Shown: in pieces, positions 8,089 through 17,117 of the stretch
Layout of the letters: every line of letters starts with the position of its first letter
How positions within the stretch are numbered: the first letter of the stretch is position 1
Source: Advenella sp048381675
GTDB taxonomy: Bacteria; Pseudomonadota; Gammaproteobacteria; Burkholderiales; Burkholderiaceae_B
NCBI RefSeq assembly: GCF_048381675.1
Contig: NZ_JBLWIS010000012.1
Span: 1-64,000 of the forward strand
Reading direction: 5' to 3'
Length of the DNA: 64,000 bases
Notes under the pieces: model-generated
Seen by the model: the letters and a program-made list of their open reading frames with translations, nothing else
Database searches by the model: none
Told to the model about the DNA's origin: nothing
Made by a program: the position numbers and the translations under genes

Positions 8089-9279
8089 CTAAACCACTTT
8101 ACTGACAGACTCGGCAAAGTAGGTAACGTTGTCTTCATTAAGGCCGGGAACGCTGATGCGCCCGGAGTCGATAAAGTAGACGCCGTAATCGGCACGCAGT
8201 TTTTCAATTTGCGGCAGGCTCAGGCCGGTATAGCTGAACATGCCATTTTGCTTGATGATGAACGAGCTGTCGAAATGAGGTGCCTGTGCCTTCAGGATGT
8301 CGTAGGCTTTCTGGCGAATATTCCTGATGCGTGTACGCATTTCATTGACTTCGCTATCCCACATGGCAAACAGTTCCGGATCGTTAAGTACATCGGAAAT
8401 CATGCGGGCGCCATGCAAGGGCGGATTGGAGTAAATGCGGCGCACCAACAACTTGATTTGCCCCAGTACCCGATCGGCTTCCAGGGTGTTTTGGCACACG
8501 ACGGAAAGGGCGCCACAGCGCTCGGCATAAAAAGAAAAATTCTTGGAAAAAGAGTTGGCCACCAGCATCGGGATGTTTCTGGACGCCAGTAACCGGATGG
8601 CAAAGGCATCTTCATCAAGGCCATTACTGAAACCCTGATAGGCAATGTCCAGGAAGGGGATCAGTTTGTGCTCAACCAGGATGTCGGCAATTTCTTCCCA
8701 TTGTGCGGTGGACAGGTCAGCCCCGGTGGGATTGTGGCAGCAAGGATGCAGCAGCACAATGCTGCCCGCAGGGATAGTCTGCAGGGTTTGTTTCATCTCG
8801 TCAAACAGCAAAACGCCATTGACCGAATCGTAATAGGGGTAGGTATGGGTTTTCAGGCCTGCGCCTTCAAAAATGGAATGGTGGTTATCCCAGCCCGGGT
8901 TGCTAATCCAGATTTCACTATTTGGGCTGGCCAAATGCAGCAGTTCTCCTCCGATGCGCAGGGCACCGGTGCCACCCACGCTTTGCATGGTCACAATGCG
9001 GCCTTCCTCCAGGGCGGCGCATTCAGTGCCAAAAAGCAGTTTCTGGACCGCGCTGCGATAGCTGGCTAAACCTTCCATGGGAAGATACTGGCGGGTTTCG
9101 GGTTGTTGAGCACGTTTCAGTTCGGCTTGATGGATGCTGTTCAGGACGGGAATCTGGCCTTTGCCGTCATAGTAAAGCCCAACGGTCAGATCTACTTTGT
9201 TTTGGCGCTGGTCTTGGCGGAACATATCACCAATTCTGAAAATGGGGTCACCTGCATAAGGTGCTAAATGCTCAAACAT
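8089..9279 (-). CDS. Aspartate/aromatic amino acid aminotransferase (class I, TyrB/AspC family)
   Basis: A 396-residue fold-type I PLP aminotransferase. The start at 9279 (MFEHLAPYAGDPI) has an AGAAGGAAA site and matches family N-termini; an in-frame ATG at 9315 would add 12 unlikely residues. Key residues visible are HNPTG at 182-186, Asp211 and Tyr214 (DIAYQGF) and the Schiff-base Lys246 in NSFSKNF. The family transfers the amino group of aspartate or aromatic amino acids to 2-oxoglutarate. Placement between the aldehyde dehydrogenase and a PotF-type receptor suggests recycling of the amino group within an amine-catabolic locus rather than biosynthesis. Substrate range is not assignable. 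Confidence 0.88.
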   Translation of the reverse strand: MFEHLAPYAGDPIFRIGDMFRQDQRQNKVDLTVGLYYDGKGQIPVLNSIHQAELKRAQQPETRQYLPMEGLASYRSAVQKLLFGTECAALEEGRIVTMQSVGGTGALRIGGELLHLASPNSEIWISNPGWDNHHSIFEGAGLKTHTYPYYDSVNGVLLFDEMKQTLQTIPAGSIVLLHPCCHNPTGADLSTAQWEEIADILVEHKLIPFLDIAYQGFSNGLDEDAFAIRLLASRNIPMLVANSFSKNFSFYAERCGALSVVCQNTLEADRVLGQIKLLVRRIYSNPPLHGARMISDVLNDPELFAMWDSEVNEMRTRIRNIRQKAYDILKAQAPHFDSSFIIKQNGMFSYTGLSLPQIEKLRADYGVYFIDSGRISVPGLNEDNVTYFAESVSKVV

Positions 9280-9374
9280 GGTTTTCCTTCTGGTTAAAAG
9301 CGAGTGTGCATACAAAAAAATAACTGTACCATGGAAAAGCAGGGTTCAATGTATGGGTTTGCTTGCCGCAATGC

Positions 9375-9408
9375 AATCATCTCCGGGTGAAAGCACCCGG
9401 AGATGATT
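9375..9408 (-). other. Strong hairpin downstream of the polyamine-type receptor gene
   Basis: A perfect 15-bp stem (9375-9389 with 9394-9408, centre CTCCGGGTG/CACCCGGAG) closed by a 4-nt AAAG loop lies 30 bp after the receptor stop and about 100 bp before the aminotransferase start. There is no U-tract on either strand, so it is more likely an mRNA 3' stabiliser or processing signal than a full terminator. It should make the receptor message more abundant than the downstream genes. Confidence 0.6.
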
Positions 9409-9437
9409 GATTAATACATTGATTTAAAAAAGGATTG

Positions 9438-10484
9438 TTATTGTGCTACCCAAGCGTTGTAGCGTTGCTCAAGGGCATCACCATAATCAGTCCAGAAATT
9501 GACATCCAGTGCAATGGCGTTTTCCATGTTTTCTTTGGAGCTGGGCATGTCTTTGGCGATGTCAGCCGGCAGGGCCTCAATGGCTGCAGTGGTTGGCGGG
9601 CCGTAGGGCAGGAGTGTTGAAAAGGCCACCAGGTTCTCGGGCTGGCTGGCATGCTTGATCAGCTTATGGGCATTTTCAACATTGGGAGAACCTTTGGGAA
9701 TGGCCCAATAATCAATGGCATACAGACTCTGGTCCCAGACTAGGCCAAGCGGGCGTTTGTTTTCTTTGTTGATGGCATGGGTAATTCGGCCATTGTAGGC
9801 GGAAGACATGATGACATCACCGGCCACCAGGTATTGACCGGGTTGTGCACCCGACTCCCACCATTGGATATAGGGTTTGATTTCATCCAGTTTCTTGAAG
9901 GCACGGTCAACGCCTTCTGGGGTTGCCAGTACTGTGTAAACCTCTTTGGGAGACACGCCATCGGCCATCAGGGCAATTTCAAGTGTGTATTTGGCGCCTT
10001 TGCGCAGGGACCGTTTGCCCGGGTATTTTTTTACATCCCAGAAGTCAGCCCAGGAGGTGGGGGCTTCCTTTAGTTTGTCTTTGTTGTAGGCCAGGGCCAC
10101 CGACCAGATAAATGTGCCCACACCGCATTCATGTGCTCCATTTTCGATAAAGTCGGATTGTGGAATAACCTTGCTGTAATCAATTTCTTCAAACAGGCCT
10201 TCGGCGCAACCGCGCTCCAGTTCGGGGGCCTCAACCTCTACCACATCCCACTGGACGCTTTTGGTGTCAACCATGCTTTTTATTTTTCCCATCTCCCCGT
10301 TCCAGTCCGCAGAATTGATTCTGATGCCGGTTTCTTTTTCAAAAGGCTGGAAGTAGACTTTTTCCATGGCGGTTTTTGCATCACCACCGAAAGAAACCAC
10401 AGTAAGACTTTGAGCAGAGGCGGCAGCAGTAAAGGCGCTGAGTATGAAGCCTGTGACAATGGCTGAACGAGCGTGTTTAAGCAT
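9438..10484 (-). CDS. Polyamine-type ABC transporter periplasmic binding protein (PotD/PotF family)
   Basis: A 348-residue binding protein with a signal peptide (MLKHARSAIVTGF, cleavage near ASA-Q) and the mature start QSLTVVSFGGDAKTAMEKVY. This is the pattern of PotD/PotF-like receptors for putrescine, spermidine and related compounds. Later features such as GDVIMSSAYNGRI and AIDYWAIPKGSPN are typical of the group. The matching ATPase and two permeases are not adjacent but lie 3.4-6.6 kb away on the other strand, behind the MocR regulator and a transaminase. The receptor and the channel are therefore in divergent operons sharing one regulatory region. The ligand could be a polyamine, GABA or another amine. 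Confidence 0.85.
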   Translation of the reverse strand: MLKHARSAIVTGFILSAFTAAASAQSLTVVSFGGDAKTAMEKVYFQPFEKETGIRINSADWNGEMGKIKSMVDTKSVQWDVVEVEAPELERGCAEGLFEEIDYSKVIPQSDFIENGAHECGVGTFIWSVALAYNKDKLKEAPTSWADFWDVKKYPGKRSLRKGAKYTLEIALMADGVSPKEVYTVLATPEGVDRAFKKLDEIKPYIQWWESGAQPGQYLVAGDVIMSSAYNGRITHAINKENKRPLGLVWDQSLYAIDYWAIPKGSPNVENAHKLIKHASQPENLVAFSTLLPYGPPTTAAIEALPADIAKDMPSSKENMENAIALDVNFWTDYGDALEQRYNAWVAQ

Positions 10485-10855
10485 AATTTCACATCCTTGT
10501 GTTTGGACATTATTGAATCATTTTCCGTCTCAGGCCGGCTTTTGGGCGGAACCCTGAAGGTTGAGCCTGAAGAAAAGTGATGGTGGTGACATCATCGCAA
10601 TTTTTGTTTTTTAAAGGAAATAGGGGTTTTCCCGTGAAGTGATGAGGTGGCTGCAGGATTGATGGATATGGATTGCGGGATTATTAAAATGAATGCAATA
10701 AATCGTTAACTGGTTATTACAACCATAAATGCTCATGGATAATGAGGCGTGAATTTGGAGTGAGATTGTCTGATGCTTTTTTAGTTCATGGTTATAAAAA
10801 ACAACAATTTCAATATTAAATTAAATATGAAAATAATGATTGATGTGCGAGTCTT
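10485..10855. promoter_or_regulatory. Divergent control region between receptor and MocR-type regulator
   Basis: This 371-bp gene-free stretch is AT-rich near the regulator. It holds TGGTTAT at 10711-10717 and again at 10789-10795 in the same orientation, 78 bp apart. The first copy also forms an inverted repeat TGGTT-N5-AACCA (10711-10725). Direct repeats of about this kind are typical operators of GabR/MocR proteins, so these are candidate sites for the adjacent regulator. No confident -35/-10 pair could be chosen. Confidence 0.4.
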
Positions 10856-12334
10856 ATGTTTGAAATTCCATTAGCTGAACTAGTGCTTGAAAAGCTGAAC
10901 CGTGATGATAAAACCCCATTGCAACGTCAGCTTTATCAAATCATTCATGATCTGATCAACAATGGTAAATTGCCACCGGACAAAAAGCTGCCTTCTTCCC
11001 GTTTTCTGAGCAAAGAGGCGGGTATTTCGCGAATTACCGTTTCTTTGGTTTATGAGCGACTGATTACCGAAGGTTATCTGTACAGCAGGGAAGGTAGTGG
11101 CACGTATGTCTCAAAGGTGGTCACGCCGCTGGTACCTTCCGGCAATGCACCCGTCATGAAATCCTGGGTGTATTCCGAAAGGGGGGCCAGGTTGCTGTTG
11201 TCGGAAAGCAGTCCGCCGCAACCCAAGGGGGAATTTGTGCCTGGTATCCCCGATGTCTCCGAGTTCCCGTTTCATATCTGGCGAAAAATCCTGGGCAAAT
11301 ATTATTCAAAAAAATATCTTCACCTGTCGGGCTATGCCGAGTCGGGAGGCTATGTGGAATTGCGCAAGGCCATTGCCGCTTATCTGGCCATTTCCCGCTC
11401 CCTGCAGTGTGATCCCGACCAGGTTATTGTGACCTTTGGCACCCCCCAGTCGCTGGATTTATGTACCCGGCTGCTGAGTGACCCCGGGCAGCAGGCCTAT
11501 ATTGAGGATCCACCTTATTGGGCGACCGAGTCGGTGTTTGAGGCAGGGGGGATAAAGGTTAACTGCATACCGCTTGATGAAGAGGGAATCGCGCTGGAGG
11601 ATGACATGATTGCCGTAAACGGCAAATTCATCTATGTCACGCCTTCACACCAGTACCCCACCGGTGTCACCATGTCGATGGCGCGGCGCGAGAAGATCCT
11701 GGCGCTTGCCCGAAAGCATCAGCTCTGGGTGATAGAAGATGATTATGACTGTGAGTTCAGGCATGATGACTTGCATTTGCCCTCTTTGCAAAGCCTGGAT
11801 CAGGGCAATCATGTGATTTATTTCGGCACGTTCAGCAAATCCATGTTTTCAGGCCTGCGCTTAAGCTATATGGTGGTGCCACCAGGACTGGCTCCTGCCA
11901 TGCGGCGGGCCATTTCAAACCTGTATTTGCCGGGCATGTTGCAGTTGCAGGCGTCCCTGGCCGAATTTATCAATGATGGCCATTTCTACCGGCATATCAA
12001 GAAAATGCGGGCCATTTATTTTGAGCGTGGCGCCTTGTTCCGGGAAAGGCTCAAAGCGGTTTTCGGCAATAAAGTCACCCTTTCCCAGGGCAATTCGGGT
12101 TTGCACCTAATGGCCCGATTCAATACCTTGTTAAGTTTCGAACAGTTCTCACTTTGTGCCCGTCGCCATGGCATGATTGTGCGTCAGGTCAAATTCCGCA
12201 AACCCACGGAACACGGGCTTTGCCTGGTGCTGGGCTACGGTGGCGTACCTACCCGGGATATTGCCGGAGCGGTTGATCGCCTGCAGCAAATTTTCATTGA
12301 AGGCGAGCGGGGAATGTTCTTCAGCGGCGCCTGA
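10856..12334 (+). CDS. MocR/GabR-type transcriptional regulator (GntR winged helix fused to aminotransferase domain)
   Basis: A 492-residue chimeric regulator. Residues 10-85 form a GntR-type winged helix (PLQRQLYQIIHDLINNGKLP, LPSSRFLSKEAGISRITV, EGYLYSREGSGTYVS). From about 125 onward lies a fold-type I aminotransferase-like domain with the PLP-lysine Lys328 in FGTFSKSMFSGLRLSY and DDYDCEFR near 295-302. MocR proteins sense PLP plus an amine or amino acid and activate catabolic genes. It is divergent from the receptor operon and heads the operon with the class-III transaminase, transporter and short-chain dehydrogenase, so it most likely controls both arms. The effector is unknown; GABA, beta-alanine, taurine or putrescine-like compounds are possible. 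Confidence 0.9.
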   Translation: MFEIPLAELVLEKLNRDDKTPLQRQLYQIIHDLINNGKLPPDKKLPSSRFLSKEAGISRITVSLVYERLITEGYLYSREGSGTYVSKVVTPLVPSGNAPVMKSWVYSERGARLLLSESSPPQPKGEFVPGIPDVSEFPFHIWRKILGKYYSKKYLHLSGYAESGGYVELRKAIAAYLAISRSLQCDPDQVIVTFGTPQSLDLCTRLLSDPGQQAYIEDPPYWATESVFEAGGIKVNCIPLDEEGIALEDDMIAVNGKFIYVTPSHQYPTGVTMSMARREKILALARKHQLWVIEDDYDCEFRHDDLHLPSLQSLDQGNHVIYFGTFSKSMFSGLRLSYMVVPPGLAPAMRRAISNLYLPGMLQLQASLAEFINDGHFYRHIKKMRAIYFERGALFRERLKAVFGNKVTLSQGNSGLHLMARFNTLLSFEQFSLCARRHGMIVRQVKFRKPTEHGLCLVLGYGGVPTRDIAGAVDRLQQIFIEGERGMFFSGA

Positions 12335-12454
12335 AAACGCAACTGGCCTGATCAAAATTACACAAGTGGATATAGCCGATTGCAGTTTCCTGTCTTAGGA
12401 TAAAAAAACAGGACTGACTTGATTTTGCAATATTCGACGGTTACGGAGACCCAA

Positions 12455-13825
12455 ATGGAAAATACATTAATTCAGCAGGAAAGTGACGATATCAATTACC
12501 ACTTGCACCCTTACACCAATGCCCGCAAGCATCAGGAACAGGGGCCGTTGGTTATCGTTAAGGGAGATGGGGTCTACGTCGAAGATATTCATGGCAAGAA
12601 ATATCTGGAAGCCATGGCAGGATTATGGAGTGTGGCGCTGGGCTTCAGCGAGAAAAGGCTGGTCCAGGCCGCCATGCGCCAGTTTGATATATTGCCGTTT
12701 TATCATCAGTTCACGCATAAAACCCATGATGTGGCTGCCCAATTTGCAAAAAGGCTCATTGAGATCGCTCCTGTGCCCATGAGCAAGGTGTTCTTTACCA
12801 ACTCAGGCTCCGAGGCCAATGATACGGTCGTCAAACTGGTCTGGTATCGTTCCAATGCTTTGGGTTTGCCTAATAAAAAGAAAATCATCAGTCGTCTTAA
12901 GGGCTACCATGGTGTGACCGTTGCCGCTGCCAGTCTGACCGGTCTGCCAGGCAACCACCGTGGTTTTGATTTGCCGATTGATCGCATTTTGCATACGGCA
13001 TGTCCGCATTACTGGCGTGATGCCCAGGAAGGTGAAAGTGAAGAACAGTTCTCAACCCGTATGGCCCAGGAACTGGAAAACCTGATCCAGAAAGAAGGCC
13101 CTGAAACCATTGCCGCGTTCATTGCCGAACCGGTTATGGGGGCGGGTGGCGTGATTGTGCCGCCTGCCACTTATTGGGAGAAAATCCAGGCGGTCCTGAA
13201 AAAGCATGACATCCTTTTTATTGCTGATGAAGTGATTTGTGGTTTTGGCCGTACCGGGAAAATGTTCGCCTCCGAAACTTTTGGCCTGAAACCCGATGTG
13301 CTGGTGCTGTCCAAACAAATTTCTTCTTCCTACCAGCCTTTGTCGGCCATTTTGCTGAATGAGAAAATGTTCAATCCGATTGCCGATGAAAGCAACAAGC
13401 TGGGCGTGCTGGGACATGGTTATACCGCAGGTGGCCATCCGGTGGCCGTAGCGGTGGGCATTGAAAACCTGAACATTATTCAAGAGCGTAATCTGGTGGA
13501 GAATGCGGCAACCGTTGGTGCGCATATGCTCAAGCGATTGCATGAGCTGGAAAATCATCCGCTGGTGGGTGAGGTGCGTGGCGTTGGCCTGATTGCCGGT
13601 GTTGAGCTGGTGATCGACAAAGCCAAGAAAACAGCGCTGGAAGTCCCAGGACAGCTGGGCACCATGGTAGGCAAAGTATTGCAGGATCTGGGTGTCATCT
13701 CACGCAATATCGGGGATACGCTTGCTTTTTGCCCACCTCTGATCATTACGGTTGAGCAGGTTGATGAGATGGTGGATAAATTCAAACAGGCGCTTGATAT
13801 TGTTCATGAAAGATTGAATGGCTAA
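12455..13825 (+). CDS. Class-III omega-amino acid / diamine:pyruvate aminotransferase
   Basis: A 456-residue PLP aminotransferase of the SpuC/omega-transaminase group. The ATG at 12455 has GGAG 6 bases upstream; a non-ATG extension begins at 12419. Visible landmarks are FTNSGSEAND (114-123), the PLP-contacting GYHG (150-153), the AEPVMGAGGV loop, IADEVICGFGRTGK with the cofactor aspartate (Asp258) and Schiff-base Lys287 in LSKQISSSY. Such enzymes move the terminal amino group of putrescine, GABA, beta-alanine or similar amines to pyruvate, leaving an aldehyde. The GabD-type dehydrogenase in the divergent arm is the natural next step. It ends 12 bp before the transporter ATPase. Confidence 0.88.
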   Translation: MENTLIQQESDDINYHLHPYTNARKHQEQGPLVIVKGDGVYVEDIHGKKYLEAMAGLWSVALGFSEKRLVQAAMRQFDILPFYHQFTHKTHDVAAQFAKRLIEIAPVPMSKVFFTNSGSEANDTVVKLVWYRSNALGLPNKKKIISRLKGYHGVTVAAASLTGLPGNHRGFDLPIDRILHTACPHYWRDAQEGESEEQFSTRMAQELENLIQKEGPETIAAFIAEPVMGAGGVIVPPATYWEKIQAVLKKHDILFIADEVICGFGRTGKMFASETFGLKPDVLVLSKQISSSYQPLSAILLNEKMFNPIADESNKLGVLGHGYTAGGHPVAVAVGIENLNIIQERNLVENAATVGAHMLKRLHELENHPLVGEVRGVGLIAGVELVIDKAKKTALEVPGQLGTMVGKVLQDLGVISRNIGDTLAFCPPLIITVEQVDEMVDKFKQALDIVHERLNG

Positions 13826-13837
13826 ACAGAGGGGATA

Positions 13838-14956
13838 ATGCTTATGTCTGGACCTGACAGCAATAATACGGATGTCCTGGTGCGTTTCAGGAATGTTCAG
13901 AAAAGCTATGACGGACGCTCCATGATTGTTAAAAACCTGAATCTGGATATACAACATGGTGAGTTCCTGACATTGCTGGGTCCGTCAGGTTCAGGCAAAA
14001 CAACCAGCCTGATGATGCTTGCCGGCTTTGAAACGCCCACCTCGGGCACCATAGAGCTGGCAGGGCGTTCGCTGGACGATGTGCCCGCTTACAAACGCAA
14101 TATTGGCATGGTGTTCCAGAACTATGCCCTGTTTCCGCACATGACGGTAGCCGAAAACCTGGCCTTTCCCCTGAAGGTCAGGGGGCTGGGCAAGGATGAT
14201 ATAAAAAAACGGGTGGAAAACGGTTTGGCCATGGTGCAACTGAATCAGTTCGGCAACCGTTTTCCCAGCCAGCTTTCAGGTGGGCAGCAGCAACGGGTGG
14301 CCCTGGCAAGGGCACTGGTATTCGAGCCCCAGGTGGTGCTGATGGATGAGCCCTTGGGTGCGCTTGACAAGCAATTGCGCGAGCATATGCAATACGAGAT
14401 CAAGCGTTTGCACAACAAGTTGGGCATTACCGTGGTCTATGTCACCCACGATCAGGGTGAGGCCCTGACCATGTCCAATCGTGTGGCTGTTTTCAATGAT
14501 GGTGTCATTCAGCAAATCGACTCACCCGAAGAGCTCTACGAGCGGCCTGTCACGGCATTCGTCGCCAATTTTATTGGCGAGAATAACCGTACCCATGGTC
14601 GTATTACCGGGGTTGAGAACGGGTATGGCACGGTTCTGCTGGACAATCGCACGCAAATACAGGGTGTGCTGGCCAATCCGTCCCTGAAAACCGGTGATAT
14701 GGTGTCGGTTTCCATTCGCCCCGAGCGTGTCGTGATTGATCCGCCTGCCGGTAGTGCCGACCAAAACGGCCAGGGAGAAATTCTGGAATTCGTTTATTTC
14801 GGTGATCATGTCCGTTTGCGCCTGAATCTGTATGATAATCCGAATTTTGTGGTCAAGCAGCCTATTGCCTTGCTGAGCCAGACCCTGAAAGTGGGTAATC
14901 GGATTAATGTAGGCTGGAAGCGGGAATTTGTCCGTATTCTTGATCCCTATCAGTAA
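13838..14956 (+). CDS. PotA-type ABC transporter ATP-binding protein
   Basis: A 372-residue ATPase of the polyamine/opine/iron family. Residues 10-245 are the ABC domain with Walker A GPSGSGKTT, signature LSGGQQQR, Walker B LMDEPLGALDKQ and the H-loop THDQGEALTMS. Residues from about 290 form the C-terminal TOBE domain with SIRPERVVI. The start is the ATG after GAGGGG; a second in-frame ATG lies two codons later. It energises the two permeases that follow and probably works with the receptor encoded in the divergent operon. Confidence 0.9.
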   Translation: MLMSGPDSNNTDVLVRFRNVQKSYDGRSMIVKNLNLDIQHGEFLTLLGPSGSGKTTSLMMLAGFETPTSGTIELAGRSLDDVPAYKRNIGMVFQNYALFPHMTVAENLAFPLKVRGLGKDDIKKRVENGLAMVQLNQFGNRFPSQLSGGQQQRVALARALVFEPQVVLMDEPLGALDKQLREHMQYEIKRLHNKLGITVVYVTHDQGEALTMSNRVAVFNDGVIQQIDSPEELYERPVTAFVANFIGENNRTHGRITGVENGYGTVLLDNRTQIQGVLANPSLKTGDMVSVSIRPERVVIDPPAGSADQNGQGEILEFVYFGDHVRLRLNLYDNPNFVVKQPIALLSQTLKVGNRINVGWKREFVRILDPYQ

Positions 14957-15020
14957 CGTCGGGTTGAGGAGTTCGAGCTAGTCCGTCAAGCGTCCAGGGA
15001 TAGGTCCAGAGGAAGGGATT

Positions 15021-16280
15021 ATGAGTCAGATGGCAATAACAAAACCGGTTCTGTCCGCCAGCGAGGCGGCAGCCTTGCAAGTCAAGTTTTCAAAATCAAC
15101 AAAGCGCAATAAAGTCAAGGCGTTTGGCCTGGTACTTCCTTTGGTTATTTTTCTGTTGTTGCTGTTTGTGGCACCTATTCTGGCTTTTTTGAATAAAAGC
15201 ATTGAAAACCCTGAAGTGGTTTCCGTATTGCCCATGACAACCGAACAGTTGCGTGCATGGGAAGTGGGGCAGCCGCTGGAAGAAGGTTTTTACAGGGCTT
15301 TGGCCCAGGACCTGACCGTGGCCAAGCAGGCGAAAACCTCGGGTGACTTGATGCGCAGGTTGAATTTTGAAGAACCCGGTGCCCGTAGCCTGTTGTCAAA
15401 GACGGTGCGTAGAATGCCGGTTCCTGAAACGGTGACCTCTTATCGGGACGAGTTTGCAAAAACTGATGCCAGCTGGGCCGATCCGGCCATTTGGGCGCTG
15501 CTTAAGCGCAATTCAGGTGAATTTACCGCTTTTTATCTGTTGACGGCCCTGGATATGAAATATGACGCACGCAATGAGATTGTCCGTGCCGGTCCATCAG
15601 AGTCCGTTTTTCTGGATATCTATTTGCGCACCTTCAAAATGGCGCTGGTGGTGACGCTTTGTACCCTGGTCCTGGCCTATCCATTGGCTTATTTGCTGGC
15701 AACTTTGCCGGCCAAAACCAGTAACCTTCTCATGATCCTGGTTTTATTGCCATTCTGGACGTCCCTGCTGGTGCGAACCGCAGCCTGGATTGTATTGCTG
15801 CAAAATGGCGGAATTATCAATGGATTCTTAATGTGGGCGGGTCTTATAGAGCAGCCGGTGCAATTGGTCTTCAACCGGATCGGGGTGTACATAGCCATGG
15901 TGCATATTATGTTGCCGTTCATGATTCTGCCCATATACAGTGTTATGAAAGGGATTTCCCCCACGTATATCCGCGCGGCCGTGTCGCTGGGCTGTCACCC
16001 CATTATCAGTTTCTGGAAGGTTTATTTTCCCCAGACCGTGGCGGGTGTCAGTGCCGGGTGCCTGCTGGTGTTCATTACCTCCATCGGCTATTACATTACC
16101 CCTGCATTGCTGGGCGGTCCCAAAGACCAGATGATCAGTTACTTCATCGCCTTTTATACAAACGGTTCGATTAACTGGGGTCTGGCGGCTGCCCTGGGTG
16201 GGTTCCTGCTGCTGGCCACGCTTATTCTTTATGCCGTGTACAACCGTTTGGTTGGCAGTGGCAAAGTGAGGCTCGCATGA
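15021..16280 (+). CDS. PotB-type ABC transporter permease with a long extracytoplasmic insertion
   Basis: A 419-residue permease, well above the roughly 285 residues of E. coli PotB. After a first membrane segment (about residues 35-56) there is a hydrophilic stretch of about 140 residues (charged, rich in TEQLRAWEVG-like sequence). The usual permease core then begins near residue 200 (DIYLRTFKMALVVTLCTLVL), with the EAA-type coupling loop AAVSLGCHPIISFWKVYFPQ around 320-340. The insertion recurs in a subgroup of large PotB-like permeases, and its role (receptor docking is one guess) is not established. The stop overlaps the next permease start by 4 bases. Confidence 0.88.
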   Translation: MSQMAITKPVLSASEAAALQVKFSKSTKRNKVKAFGLVLPLVIFLLLLFVAPILAFLNKSIENPEVVSVLPMTTEQLRAWEVGQPLEEGFYRALAQDLTVAKQAKTSGDLMRRLNFEEPGARSLLSKTVRRMPVPETVTSYRDEFAKTDASWADPAIWALLKRNSGEFTAFYLLTALDMKYDARNEIVRAGPSESVFLDIYLRTFKMALVVTLCTLVLAYPLAYLLATLPAKTSNLLMILVLLPFWTSLLVRTAAWIVLLQNGGIINGFLMWAGLIEQPVQLVFNRIGVYIAMVHIMLPFMILPIYSVMKGISPTYIRAAVSLGCHPIISFWKVYFPQTVAGVSAGCLLVFITSIGYYITPALLGGPKDQMISYFIAFYTNGSINWGLAAALGGFLLLATLILYAVYNRLVGSGKVRLA

Positions 16281-17116
16281 AAAAAAACAAAGAAAACCGT
16301 ACGACCGTGGAAAGGGTTTGGTTTTATTTGCACCGGATTATTTGTGCACTGATTTTACTGTTCCTGATGGCGCCGGTACTGGTGATTGTGCCATTATCAT
16401 TCAGTGAGAGTGCATTTCTGGTTTATCCGGTTCAGGGTTTTTCCCTGCGGTGGTATGAAAATTTCTTTTCATCGCCTACCTGGATGCTGGGCCTGAAGAA
16501 CACCCTGATTGTGGCACCCGTGGCCACATTGATTGCGATGGTGCTGGGAACACTGGCGGCGTTGGGATTCAACCGTGCCAATTTCTTTGGCAAGGCATTT
16601 TTGATGAGTTTGCTGGTTTCACCCATGGTGGTGCCGGTTGTGATTGTGGGGGTGGCGGCTTACCTGTTTTTTGCACCTCTGGGTATGGCCAATAATATCT
16701 GGCTGCTGATCGTCATGCATGCGGTGCTGGGGGTGCCATTTGTTGTGATTACCGTACTGGCCACACTCGAGGGTTTTGACCAGAATCTGGTCAAGGCGGC
16801 CAGCAGTCTGGGGGCATCCCCGGTGTATGCGTTTTTCAGGGTCACTTTGCCGATTATTGCGCCCGGTGTTATTTCAGGCGGCCTGTTCGCCTTTGGTATT
16901 TCCTTTGATGAGGTGGTATTGACCTTATTTGTGGCGGGGCCCGAACAGTTTACCTTGCCCCGGGTCATGTTCAGTGGCATTCGTGAAAACCTGAATCCCA
17001 CTATTGCCGCAGCGGCCACCTTACTGATTCTTTTTTCAGTCGTTATGCTCCTGACGCTGGAGTGGCTCAGGAGACGCAGTGAAAAAATGCGCCTAGGACT
17101 GGCGAACGGAGAATAA
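16277..17116 (+). CDS. PotC-type ABC transporter permease
   Basis: A 279-residue permease of ordinary PotC length with about six membrane segments and the coupling loop AASSLGASPVYAFFRVTLPI near residues 174-193. Its ATG overlaps the PotB-type stop (ATGA), so translation is coupled. With the preceding ATPase and permease it completes the membrane part of the amine importer. The short-chain dehydrogenase starts 1 base after its stop, so that enzyme belongs to the same operon. Confidence 0.9.
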   Translation: MKKNKENRTTVERVWFYLHRIICALILLFLMAPVLVIVPLSFSESAFLVYPVQGFSLRWYENFFSSPTWMLGLKNTLIVAPVATLIAMVLGTLAALGFNRANFFGKAFLMSLLVSPMVVPVVIVGVAAYLFFAPLGMANNIWLLIVMHAVLGVPFVVITVLATLEGFDQNLVKAASSLGASPVYAFFRVTLPIIAPGVISGGLFAFGISFDEVVLTLFVAGPEQFTLPRVMFSGIRENLNPTIAAAATLLILFSVVMLLTLEWLRRRSEKMRLGLANGE

Positions 17117-17117
17117 T

